The position numbers and the translations under genes were made by a program. From Phycisphaerae bacterium (GTDB lineage Bacteria; Planctomycetota; Phycisphaerae; UBA1845; Fen-1342), in contig JAUIEC010000012.1 in assembly GCA_030428945.1 (NCBI GenBank), positions 1-64,000 on the forward strand: a DNA stretch of 64,000 nt. The letters run 5' to 3'. Positions 44,957-53,098 of the stretch are shown here, in pieces (position 1 is the first letter of the stretch; the number at the start of each line of letters is the position of its first letter). Under the pieces are notes generated by a model. That model was not told the origin of the DNA. It ran no database searches and worked only from the letters and a program-made list of their open reading frames with translations.

Positions 44957-45085
44957 CGTGTTGCCTTGCCGTGTTCGGGTTTCGGTTTTCGTTCAGTCCC
45001 TGTTCCGTCTCCCGTCTTCAGCGTCACCTGTCTGCGGCGCTTTCGCGCGGCGACGCCGAAAACGGAAAAACGGACACCGGACCGC

Positions 45086-46507
45086 TTACTGCACGCCGAT
45101 CCGCACGACGCCGCCCTGGGGGGCCCGCAGGCGGACCTTCTGGCTGATCGTGCCGGTCCAGTCACTGGTGCCGGCCTTGAAGTTCAGGGTCGCTTCATCC
45201 ATCGCGCTGGCGAGCGCATCGCCGGCGTCGCTCCAGGCTTCCTCGAACGAACCGTCGCCGGCGGCACCGTTGCTGAAGTCGACCCACTGGCCGTCCACGC
45301 CCTGCGTCGGCCAGGTGATCGTGCCGAGGTCGAGTTCGGCGTCGATCATGTCACGCATCTGCAGCGCGTAGGTCGTGCCGATCGTGCCCTTGTTGAAGAT
45401 CACGGCGAAGTTGACGCCGTCCGAGCGCTGCCGGATCCAGGCCTCGGTCCCGAACAGCAGGCCGCCGTGGCTGCGCGTGCTGCGGACGCCGTTGGTCGCC
45501 GCCCCGTAGGTGGCCGCCTGGCCGCCGCCGAAGTTCTCGGCCTGGACGTAGTAATTCTCGGCCAGGTGCAGCATCGCCGTCGTGCTGACCACCATCGCCC
45601 CGCTGGCAAAGTGCAGTTCGTGATCGTAGCTGCCGTGCGGGCGGCGGACCTGGCCGCCGTCGGGGTTGAAGACGTTGGTCGCCATTTCGTAGTTGTCGTA
45701 CCACGGCTCGCGCGGATCGAGGTCGGCCTCGAAGGTCCGGCCGTAGACGACTTCGCTGACCGGCATCCAGTCGAGCGGGCCGAGCACGTTCTGGCGGATG
45801 TAGTCGATGTGGCTCTTGCCGGAGGCGCTTTCGACGACCTGGCCGAGGACCTGGAAGCCGAAGTTCGAGTAGGCCACCACGCCGGCGTCGGGATCCGAGG
45901 CGAGCGTGCCGCCGAGGACGAACCGGGTCGTCTTGACCCGTCCCGGCGGATAGCTGGTCGGGATGCCGGCATCGTTGAAGGCGTCGGCGATCGCGATCTC
46001 GGCGAACATCGGGTCGCTGCCGTTGTTGGTCGGCAGGCCGCTGCTGTGCGCCAGGATCTGCTGGACCGTGATCTCACCCATGCGGTTGTCCTGCAGGTTC
46101 GGGAAAGCCGCGTACGGCAGGATTCCGCCGCCCTGCTGGCCGAGATCGAAGACGACGTCGTCCAGGTCGATCTGGCCGCTGGCGACCAGGCGCTGAATCG
46201 CGGCCGCGGTGAACGGCTTGCTGACGCTGGCCACCCGGGCGACGGCGTCGTGCCGCATCAACTGCGTGTGGGCGGCGTCCTTCCAGCCGAAGCCGCGCTG
46301 GTAGACGATGACGCCGTCCTTCATGATTCCGAGCAGCCCGGACTCAATTCCGTTGGCGTCCATGAAGTCCGTCATCATCTGGTCGAAGACGGACAGTTCC
46401 GGAACGGGCATGCCCTGCACCGGCGGGTCGGCCAGGGCCGGGCCGGCCGCGGCAAGTGCCGCGACCGTCCCGATCAGCATTCGTTGCATTCCTGTTGACG
46501 TGTTCAT
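45086..46507 (-). CDS. Secreted serine hydrolase, tandem paralogue
   Basis: 473 aa from the ATG at 46507; AGGA eight bases upstream supports this start over the ATG three codons earlier, which has the site immediately abutting. Signal peptide LIGTVAALAAAGPALA. S-x-x-K is RVASVSKPFTAAA, the Tyr motif VAYSNFGFQVLG, and the KTG-position motif RSHGGLLFG. The opening GMPVPELSVFDQMMTDFM, GLLGIMKDGVIVYQRGFGWKD and the C-terminal TWPTQGVDGQWVDF block are nearly the same as in the downstream copy. A local duplication is clear. The DD-peptidase-like fold suggests action on wall peptides, but esterase activity is equally possible. Confidence 0.9.
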   Translation of the reverse strand: MNTSTGMQRMLIGTVAALAAAGPALADPPVQGMPVPELSVFDQMMTDFMDANGIESGLLGIMKDGVIVYQRGFGWKDAAHTQLMRHDAVARVASVSKPFTAAAIQRLVASGQIDLDDVVFDLGQQGGGILPYAAFPNLQDNRMGEITVQQILAHSSGLPTNNGSDPMFAEIAIADAFNDAGIPTSYPPGRVKTTRFVLGGTLASDPDAGVVAYSNFGFQVLGQVVESASGKSHIDYIRQNVLGPLDWMPVSEVVYGRTFEADLDPREPWYDNYEMATNVFNPDGGQVRRPHGSYDHELHFASGAMVVSTTAMLHLAENYYVQAENFGGGQAATYGAATNGVRSTRSHGGLLFGTEAWIRQRSDGVNFAVIFNKGTIGTTYALQMRDMIDAELDLGTITWPTQGVDGQWVDFSNGAAGDGSFEEAWSDAGDALASAMDEATLNFKAGTSDWTGTISQKVRLRAPQGGVVRIGVQ

Positions 46508-46539
46508 CGTGATCATCCTTCCGTCTGAGCGTCTGCCGA

Positions 46540-48417
46540 TTACTGGAGGTTGACCAGCACGAGCACCATGCCGTCCTGTCCCTGGGCCAGTTCGGTCATG
46601 GCCTTGCCGATGATCGCGCCTTCAGCCCGCTCGCGGTCGGTGACCGGCATCGCGTAGCCCGGCAGATCCGAGGTCGTCAGGAAGTCGCCCGGAGCGACGC
46701 CGGCCGCACGCGTGTCGACCTGCACCCAGACGCGGCCGCTGAGGGCGACCGGCAGGTTGCGGTCGTGGCCGGGCTCGTCACCGAGGACCACACCGGCGTC
46801 CAGTTCGTTGGCACCGCTGATCACGCCCGCCACGCGGGTGTTGTACGCCTGGCGCGAGACTTCCATCCGGCCGGGACTGTCGGGGTCGATCGCGACGACC
46901 ATGCCGGGCTGCGCGGCCTCGGAGAACAGGAAGCGTTCGGCCAGGTCGGCCCCGCCCATGATCTCGAGCACGTCGACGGCCATCGTGCCGTTGACTTCGG
47001 CCCGGCCGGTGACCCGCAGGGCGAGTCCGTCCGCGTAGTTGGTGAACGTGCCACCCACGCCGTTCTGGTCCCAGGTCACACCGCGGACACCGAACTCGCT
47101 GCCTTCGCCCTCGATCGCGCGACCCGCCAGGGCGTAGATGCCGACGCCGTTGTTTCCGGCATCCGCCCGCAGGGCCGGAGCGCCCAGGCGGTTGTCGGCA
47201 CCGATCGCGTGCACGCCGATCGTGGCGCTGTTGCCGGCCACACCGGTCACGCCGGCACCGCCGTCGTCACCCAGGCCGTAGACGCCGTAGGTCGCTTCGC
47301 CGCGAACACCGTAGCCGCTGATGTTGGTGGCCGTACCGTAGACGCCGGTCTGGGTGCCTTCACCCTCGACACCGGTCTGCGATTCACCCCGGACACCGAC
47401 ACCGACCGCCGAGGTACTCTGGCCGAGCACGCCGAACGTCCGGACGCCCTGCGAATCGACGCCGTTGGCCCGACCGCGAACACCGACCGCGTTCTGCTCG
47501 GCCGACTGCGTCACGCCATCCACGCCCGGATCGGTGCCGGCCGTGTCCTGGTGAATGCCGTAGACGCCGATCCCGCTGCGACCCTTGGCCGAGCCGTAGA
47601 CGCCGTAGCCGAAGTCGCCGGTGCCTTCGCCGAAGACGCCGCGACCGCTGAGCGTGGTACCCCGGACGCCGTGGCCGGAGCCTTCGACCGAGCCCCAGAC
47701 GCCCATCGTGCCGGGTTCGAGCGAGAGGTTCTCGCCGCGCACGGCGGTCGCGGGGGCGAGGGCCGCCGGCGAGGTCACCAGGCCGTAGACGCTTCGCCCG
47801 GCCGGCGACTGGGCGAAGACCACGTCGGCGCTGCCGATGCCGCGGGCGTTGACGGCCTGGCCGCCACCGTCATTGAAGAACGCACCGGCGGGTCCGCCCA
47901 TCGAAGTGACGTTCAGGGCCGCGTCGGTGTTGGCCGGGTTGTTGTTGCGGAAGACGCCGGCCCAGCCGAAGTCGTTGTTGACGATCTCGAACGCGCCGCC
48001 GACGTTGGCGTCGGTGACCGCCCGCAACGGGAGGGCGAGGCCGAGGGCGTACGGCGTGGCGGTCAGTTCCTGCCGCGGGTTGAGGGTCGTGAAGGCGCCG
48101 ACGCCGGCCGGGCAGCGGACCGCGATTTCGAGGAAGCGGGCCTTGCTGTTGAACTGCGCGCCGAAGTCGAGCAGGGTCGTGAAGGTGCCGTCGATGACAT
48201 CTTCGTTGTTGAGCGTCAGCGTGGCACCGATCTGGTTGCCGGCCACGGCGTCATCAAACAGGCGGAACTCGAAGTCGCAGGCCTGGTTGACGGCCTGGTC
48301 GTTGAGTACGAGGTTGCCCTGGTAGGTGAATCCCTGCCCGACCGGAAGGTCAGCCAGAGCCGTGGTGGTCGCCAGGCCTCCGATGGCCGCAACGGCGAGG
48401 TTTCGCAGCATTCGCAT
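46540..48417 (-). CDS. Secreted fibre-like protein with GVYG/GVRG repeats
   Basis: 625 aa, ATG at 48417 with CAGGAG upstream. Signal peptide LAVAAIGGLATTTALA. The N-terminal domain (about 25-150: GFTYQGNLVLNDQAVNQACDFEFRLFD, NPRQELTATPYAL) is a type often found on bacterial surface fibres. Residues about 225-425 contain about a dozen irregular repeats of 15-25 aa built on G-V-x-G (GVWGSVEGSGHGVRG, YGVYGSAKGRSGIGVYG, GYGVRGEATYGVYG), likely a beta-helix or fibre shaft. The C-terminal domain (about 480-625, MGGADLAERFLFSEAAQPGMVVAIDP) recurs in many predicted surface proteins. No EF-hand tail. Self-assembly into a trimeric fibre is inferred. Confidence 0.85.
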   Translation of the reverse strand: MRMLRNLAVAAIGGLATTTALADLPVGQGFTYQGNLVLNDQAVNQACDFEFRLFDDAVAGNQIGATLTLNNEDVIDGTFTTLLDFGAQFNSKARFLEIAVRCPAGVGAFTTLNPRQELTATPYALGLALPLRAVTDANVGGAFEIVNNDFGWAGVFRNNNPANTDAALNVTSMGGPAGAFFNDGGGQAVNARGIGSADVVFAQSPAGRSVYGLVTSPAALAPATAVRGENLSLEPGTMGVWGSVEGSGHGVRGTTLSGRGVFGEGTGDFGYGVYGSAKGRSGIGVYGIHQDTAGTDPGVDGVTQSAEQNAVGVRGRANGVDSQGVRTFGVLGQSTSAVGVGVRGESQTGVEGEGTQTGVYGTATNISGYGVRGEATYGVYGLGDDGGAGVTGVAGNSATIGVHAIGADNRLGAPALRADAGNNGVGIYALAGRAIEGEGSEFGVRGVTWDQNGVGGTFTNYADGLALRVTGRAEVNGTMAVDVLEIMGGADLAERFLFSEAAQPGMVVAIDPDSPGRMEVSRQAYNTRVAGVISGANELDAGVVLGDEPGHDRNLPVALSGRVWVQVDTRAAGVAPGDFLTTSDLPGYAMPVTDRERAEGAIIGKAMTELAQGQDGMVLVLVNLQ

Positions 48418-48514
48418 CCCGATATCTCCTGATTCATGGGTCCTGCGTTTGTCCGACAGGAACACAGCGGGCGGCGGGGGCGGCGCTTTCCGCGAATCTG
48501 GGAGAAACCGGGGT

Positions 48515-49471
48515 TCAGGACGTCAGGCGGTCCCGGAGGCGGGCGAACTGATCGGGCGTAACATGAACGTCCGAATAGACTTGCAGCACGTCGCGTGATG
48601 TCAGGCCGGCGAAATCCTCGGCCCGCGGGGTCACCACCACGCCGGCCAGTTCGATCGCGCCGGGGCTGACCAGCAGTTGCCCGGGGCCGGTCCCGTAGCG
48701 CTGCGGGCGATGGGCGCGGCGCGGGACGAACCAGACCTGCCAGGCACTGCCCTGCCAGAGGGCATACAGGTTCAGGCGTGGTTCGGGCGCCTCGGGGACG
48801 GTCTCCGCGAACGCCGCGACGGCCCGCCGGACGGCCCGGTCGAGGTCGACCGCGTCGTCGCCGCGAAAGATCAACGCCGGCCAGTCCGCGAGGCGACTGA
48901 AGCCGATCGCGAGCGACCCTGCGGACTGCCAGTCGGCGTCGGCGGCCACGTGCGGTACGCAGGGCAGTTTCGCGGCCGGGACGGCCTGGAGATGCAGGTG
49001 ATCGGGCGCGGACGCACCGGCGCCGGGTCCGTTGTAGAAGGCGACGTATTCGCCGTCGAGGTCGCGGGCGAGGTGCAGCAGGGCCGGGATCGCGGGTTCG
49101 ACGCGCTGCGGCACGTGCCGGGTGGCGGCGCTGACGAAGTGCGGGGCGAAGATCGGGGCGGGGTTGCACAGCAGCCACCAGTCGGGGTCGAGCGCGACGG
49201 CCCGCTGCTCGGGCGGCAGGTGCGGGCCACACAGGAAGCATCGGCGGGCGGCGATGGCGGCGGCATCGACGCGGGCGGTGGCGCTGACCGCGCGACCGGG
49301 GTTGTGCTGCAGTCGGAGCGTGCGTCCGGCGACGACGATGCTGCGGACTTCGGCCTGAGCGAGTCGGGCGGCGCCGTCACGGAGCATCGGCCAGTCGTGC
49401 TGCTGGTCCTGCCAGAGTTCGGCGGCCTGTTCGGTCAGTGGTCCCTTCCGGGGCAGTGCGCGGCTGGTCAT
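48515..49471 (-). CDS. DUF4922 protein, HIT/GalT-like nucleotidyltransferase fold
   Basis: 318 aa, ATG at 49471, seven bases after the GT2 stop. DUF4922 proteins belong to the HIT/galactose-1-phosphate uridylyltransferase superfamily: RCFLCGPHLP supplies a Cys pair, and PDHLHLQAVP gives the H-x-H-x-Q active-site motif in which the second His would carry the nucleotidyl group. Also NPAPIFAPHFV and EYVAFYNGPGAGAS. It may be an Ap4A-phosphorylase- or sugar-1-phosphate nucleotidyltransferase-like enzyme; substrate unknown. Its tight coupling to the glycosyltransferase suggests supply or salvage of a sugar nucleotide. Confidence 0.85.
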   Translation of the reverse strand: MTSRALPRKGPLTEQAAELWQDQQHDWPMLRDGAARLAQAEVRSIVVAGRTLRLQHNPGRAVSATARVDAAAIAARRCFLCGPHLPPEQRAVALDPDWWLLCNPAPIFAPHFVSAATRHVPQRVEPAIPALLHLARDLDGEYVAFYNGPGAGASAPDHLHLQAVPAAKLPCVPHVAADADWQSAGSLAIGFSRLADWPALIFRGDDAVDLDRAVRRAVAAFAETVPEAPEPRLNLYALWQGSAWQVWFVPRRAHRPQRYGTGPGQLLVSPGAIELAGVVVTPRAEDFAGLTSRDVLQVYSDVHVTPDQFARLRDRLTS

Positions 49472-49478
49472 GTTCCGC

Positions 49479-50939
49479 TCAGGTCCGGTTGCGCTGCTGG
49501 CGGGCGAGAATCTCGATCGTCCGCAGGCGGTCCTTGTAGGTGTCGTAACGGTTCTTGGTGGCCAGCGGCAGATCGGCATCGCTGTTGCCGCCCCAGCGGC
49601 GGCAGAGATAGAGCGGATCGTAGATCCGGCCGATCTCGTAGTCGCGTGAGAGCCGCAGGCCGATGCCGTAATCCTCGCCGTAGCTGACGTTGGGAACCGG
49701 ATGACGTCGCAGCACGCCGGTGCGGAAGGCGCGCGGGGCGCCGAGCCCGTTGACCCGCAGCAGGTTGTTGTGCCCGTTCTCGCGGGTCCACTCGCGGTGA
49801 TCGATCAGCCCGGGGGGAATCTCGTTCAAGTCGAAGTCCACGAGGCGGTACGAGCCGACGACCATCACGTGCGGGCCATCGCGCAGCAGGCCGACCATCG
49901 CGGCGACGGTCTGGTCGCCGGCGTAGACATCGTCCGAGTCGAGTTGGACCGCGAAGCGGCCGGCCTGCGGGCTGCGGATGGCGTAGTCCCAGCAGCCGCC
50001 GATGCCGAGGTCGTCGCGGTCGGGAACCAGGCGCACGAGGCGCGGGTCGCCGGCGGCCATCTCGACCAGCAGTTCGCCGGTGCCGTCGTCGGAGTGGTTG
50101 TCGACGACGATGACGTTGTGCGCGAAGTCGGTCTTCTGCTCGAGCGCGGCGCGGACCGCGTCGCCGATGGTCTTGACACGGTTGCGGACCGGAATGATGA
50201 CGCTGGCTTCGACGGGGTATTCGGCGTCATCGGCGGGCGGTGGCGCGAAGGTCGGTGGCAGGTACGCGTCGATCGCCTTCAGGTGGGCGGTGGCGACGGC
50301 CTCGCGTTCCTGCTGGGCCTGCACGTTGCGGGGGTCGACGTAGTCGAACTGGCGGGCGCCGGTCGGGCGCAGGTCGAGGGCCAGCGCGGTGTAGAGCGGC
50401 TCGGGCACGCGGAACGGCAGGCCGCGTCGGCTGGCCCGCAGGCGCAGTTCGTAGAGCGCCGCGCCGCGGGATTCGCCGCAGGGCGAACCGGCGATGCTGG
50501 CGGTATCCCAGAGGCGCAGCGGGCCGAAGTCGAAGCTGTCGCGGATGCTGCCGGGCTGGTAGTCGATCACGTCCTGCGGGCTGAAGCCGTCGCGGGTCCG
50601 GGCCCGGTGATCGCTGTAGACCAGCGGCGCGGATGTGTCGGCCTGGGCGACGGCCAGCCGCTCGATGGTGCCGGGCTGCAGTTCGATGCAGGCTTCGGCC
50701 TGCAGCGTGATCAGCAGCGGCGTGCGGACGCGGTCGAGCACCTGGTTCCAGGCGGCGCTGCCGCAGGGCTCGTCGGTGGCCAGCGCCGTGCACGGGAGCG
50801 GGAGACCGTCGGGGACGACCCAGCCGACACCGACCAGCAGGAGTTCGCGGGCGCCGGCGGCGGCCAGCGCGGCGGCCTGGCGCGTCAGGATCTGCGGGTC
50901 GGCCGGGGCGGGTCCGTAGAGTATGCCGGTGCTTTCCAA
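49479..50939 (-). CDS. Family 2 glycosyltransferase
   Basis: 486 aa, TTG start at 50939 with AAGGAG eight bases upstream. The N-terminal half (1-235) is a degenerate GT-A-like region (ELLLVGVGWVVPDGLPLPC ... LVYSDHRARTRDG). The second half (about 240-460) is a typical GT2 domain: ASVIIPVRNRVKTIGDAVRAAL, VIVVDNHSDDGTGELL, the metal-binding AVQLDSDDVY, and an acceptor region with YGEDYGIGLRLSR. No membrane segment is seen. With the DUF4922 gene it forms a two-gene unit; a similar pairing is known to me from Bacteroidetes genomes. Product unknown, perhaps a surface or storage glycan. Confidence 0.9.
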   Translation of the reverse strand: MESTGILYGPAPADPQILTRQAAALAAAGARELLLVGVGWVVPDGLPLPCTALATDEPCGSAAWNQVLDRVRTPLLITLQAEACIELQPGTIERLAVAQADTSAPLVYSDHRARTRDGFSPQDVIDYQPGSIRDSFDFGPLRLWDTASIAGSPCGESRGAALYELRLRASRRGLPFRVPEPLYTALALDLRPTGARQFDYVDPRNVQAQQEREAVATAHLKAIDAYLPPTFAPPPADDAEYPVEASVIIPVRNRVKTIGDAVRAALEQKTDFAHNVIVVDNHSDDGTGELLVEMAAGDPRLVRLVPDRDDLGIGGCWDYAIRSPQAGRFAVQLDSDDVYAGDQTVAAMVGLLRDGPHVMVVGSYRLVDFDLNEIPPGLIDHREWTRENGHNNLLRVNGLGAPRAFRTGVLRRHPVPNVSYGEDYGIGLRLSRDYEIGRIYDPLYLCRRWGGNSDADLPLATKNRYDTYKDRLRTIEILARQQRNRT

Positions 50940-51228
50940 GGTCCGTGCTCCTTGCGGGGGTTTCTCGCTCGGCCGGCGGGTGTCCGGCGGATTCCGCGAC
51001 GATACCCGACGGGGCGCTGCGCGGAAAGCGGTGCCGGCGGGTGGTTCGCGGGGGCGGGCAAAACCGGGGTCGAGGGTGGAAATGTCATTGCGGGCGGCGG
51101 TCCGGCGCGCGAGGATGTGGCTGGAGTCTTGCGAAGTGCTGCCCGCCCGGGTCGGTCACTGGTCGAGGCGCTCGAAGGCGACAGAACGCCCGCCGTCCGC
51201 CGCGGTGCAGCTCAAAAGGAGGTGCTCC

Positions 51229-52077
51229 GTGGAACTTCTAATCTATCCGAGGTACGAGGAGATGAGCGCGGTCGCGGCCCGGCAGATCGCGGACCTGATC
51301 AATGCGAAGCCGGACGCGGTACTGGGCCTGGCGACGGGATCGACGCCACTGGGGGTTTACCGCGAACTGGTCCGCATGCATCTTGAAGAGGGGCTCGATT
51401 TCTCGGAGGTGCGCACGTTCAACCTGGACGAGTACGTGGGACTCGGGCCGCAGGACCGGCAGAGCTACCACTGCTTCATGCACGAGCACCTGTTCCAGCA
51501 CGTCAACCTGACGCCGCGCAACACGCACATTCCGAGCGGAACGACGCGGAACTACCCGGCCTTCTGTGCCTGGTACGAGCGGCGGATCGAGGACTGCGGC
51601 GGGATTGACCTGCAGATCCTCGGCATTGGCGGCGACGGACACATCGCCTTCAACGAGCCCGGCAGTTCGCTGGCCTCGCGGACGCGGCTGAAGACACTCG
51701 CCCGCGAGACGATCGAGGACAACGCCCGCTTCTTCGATCGCAAGGAGGATGTGCCGATCTACGCGATCACCATGGGTGTCGGCACGATCCTCGAAGCGCG
51801 GCACTGCCTGCTGCTGGCCAGCGGCACCAGCAAGGCCCACCCGATCGCGCAGGCGGTCGAGGGACCGGTGACCGCGATGTGCACCGCCAGCGCCCTGCAA
51901 CTGCATCCGCACGTGACCGTGTACCTCGACGAGGCCGCGGCCGGGGCCCTGGTCTCGCACGAGCACCATCGCTGGATCGCCGCGAACCGGCCGAACGCCC
52001 CGCGGACCGACACATGGTGGCAGAACACGGTGGACGCGGTCGAATACGCCGGCGATACTGGGGTCCACCAGCGGTGA
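51229..52077 (+). CDS. nagB: Glucosamine-6-phosphate deaminase
   Basis: 282 aa from a GTG at 51229, chosen because AGGAGGT lies five bases upstream and the family sequence begins here. NagB converts GlcN-6-phosphate to fructose-6-phosphate and ammonia. Active-site residues align with E. coli: D67 (NLDEYVGL), D136 and H138 (GIGGDGHIAFNEPG), E143; phosphate-binding LATGSTPLGVY. The C-terminal half is slightly longer than the 266 aa E. coli enzyme. It sits 155 bases before the DnaJ-type gene and namZ on the same strand. NagA, needed to make its substrate from GlcNAc-6P, is not in the window. Confidence 0.95.
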   Translation: MELLIYPRYEEMSAVAARQIADLINAKPDAVLGLATGSTPLGVYRELVRMHLEEGLDFSEVRTFNLDEYVGLGPQDRQSYHCFMHEHLFQHVNLTPRNTHIPSGTTRNYPAFCAWYERRIEDCGGIDLQILGIGGDGHIAFNEPGSSLASRTRLKTLARETIEDNARFFDRKEDVPIYAITMGVGTILEARHCLLLASGTSKAHPIAQAVEGPVTAMCTASALQLHPHVTVYLDEAAAGALVSHEHHRWIAANRPNAPRTDTWWQNTVDAVEYAGDTGVHQR

Positions 52078-52231
52078 GAACGTAAAGGAGCTACAGGGTG
52101 AAAAGGGTCGGCGGCGCGGCCAAACCGGCCCTTCTCACCATCGACTGCCGGACCGATCGGAACGACTCCGACGACATCCGTCCTCAACCCGCGCGGCCCG
52201 CCGGTGCGCCGAGCGGACGGGTCCTACCTGC

Positions 52232-53098
52232 ATGACCTCGACCCCGCCCCCGCCGAAACCGCTCGAACCCGTGGCCGCGGCGCTGGCCGAAGGCGCCCCG
52301 CGGCGGGCGGTGAAGCGCTTTCGCGGCCTGTGCGAACAGGGGCAGGTTCCGTGCGGATCCGACGACCTGCCCTGGCTGCTGAAACACCTGGGCAAGGCCG
52401 AGACCGGCAAACTGATCGACGCCTTCGCGACGACCCGCTGCTTCTACTGTCGCGGCGGACTGGAACGCTGCGGCGACTGCGACGGGCGCGGCTACCTCGA
52501 GGATGCGGCCGCCTGCGAGACCTGCATCGGGCTGGGCCTGGCCCGCTGCGACTACTGCGACGGGTCGGGCTGGGTCGGGATCAGCTTCGTGCCCGACTGC
52601 CTGCAGATGGGCGTGATCATCGACCGGGCCCGGCACGCCCTGCGGGACATCGAGCGGATCACCGACGAACTCAGCCAACTGCCGCTTGACCCGAACGGGC
52701 CGAACGCCCTGAAACACGACGCGGCGATCCTCCTGCGGCTGAACGGCCTGCTGGGCGTGCTCGAAAATGACGTCCTCGATGCCGGCCAGTTGAACACCCA
52801 CGCGCACCAGTCGCGCGAGCACATCGAGAAACTCACCCAGCAGTGGGTGATCACCGCCGTCCGCACGCAGCACCGCATGTACGACCTGCTGCGCCGCATG
52901 GAACTCGACGCCCAGGCGACCGCCGAACAGGCCGGGGACCGACCCGGGGCCCGCGCGATCGCCCGCGGGCGGGCCGAACTCTACCGCCGCCTGCGACGGA
53001 CCAACGGATTCGAACAGACCGGCCTGGATCACCCGTACCTGCGGGCCGCGGCCGCCAAACTGCCTCCCGAAATCAAGGATGCCCTGAATGAAATCTGA
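52232..53098 (+). CDS. DnaJ-type zinc-finger protein
   Basis: 288 aa, ATG, weak ribosome binding site. Residues about 70-115 have CFYCRGGLERCGDCDGRGYL and CETCIGLGLARCDYCDGSGW: four C-x-x-C pairs with the Gly pattern of the DnaJ cysteine-rich domain, expected to bind two zinc ions. No J domain is present. The rest (about 125-288) is helical and charged without recognised family. The 3' end overlaps the namZ start by 11 bases, so the two are translationally coupled; why a zinc-finger chaperone-like protein should be coupled to a muramidase is unclear. Confidence 0.88.
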   Translation: MTSTPPPPKPLEPVAAALAEGAPRRAVKRFRGLCEQGQVPCGSDDLPWLLKHLGKAETGKLIDAFATTRCFYCRGGLERCGDCDGRGYLEDAAACETCIGLGLARCDYCDGSGWVGISFVPDCLQMGVIIDRARHALRDIERITDELSQLPLDPNGPNALKHDAAILLRLNGLLGVLENDVLDAGQLNTHAHQSREHIEKLTQQWVITAVRTQHRMYDLLRRMELDAQATAEQAGDRPGARAIARGRAELYRRLRRTNGFEQTGLDHPYLRAAAAKLPPEIKDALNEI

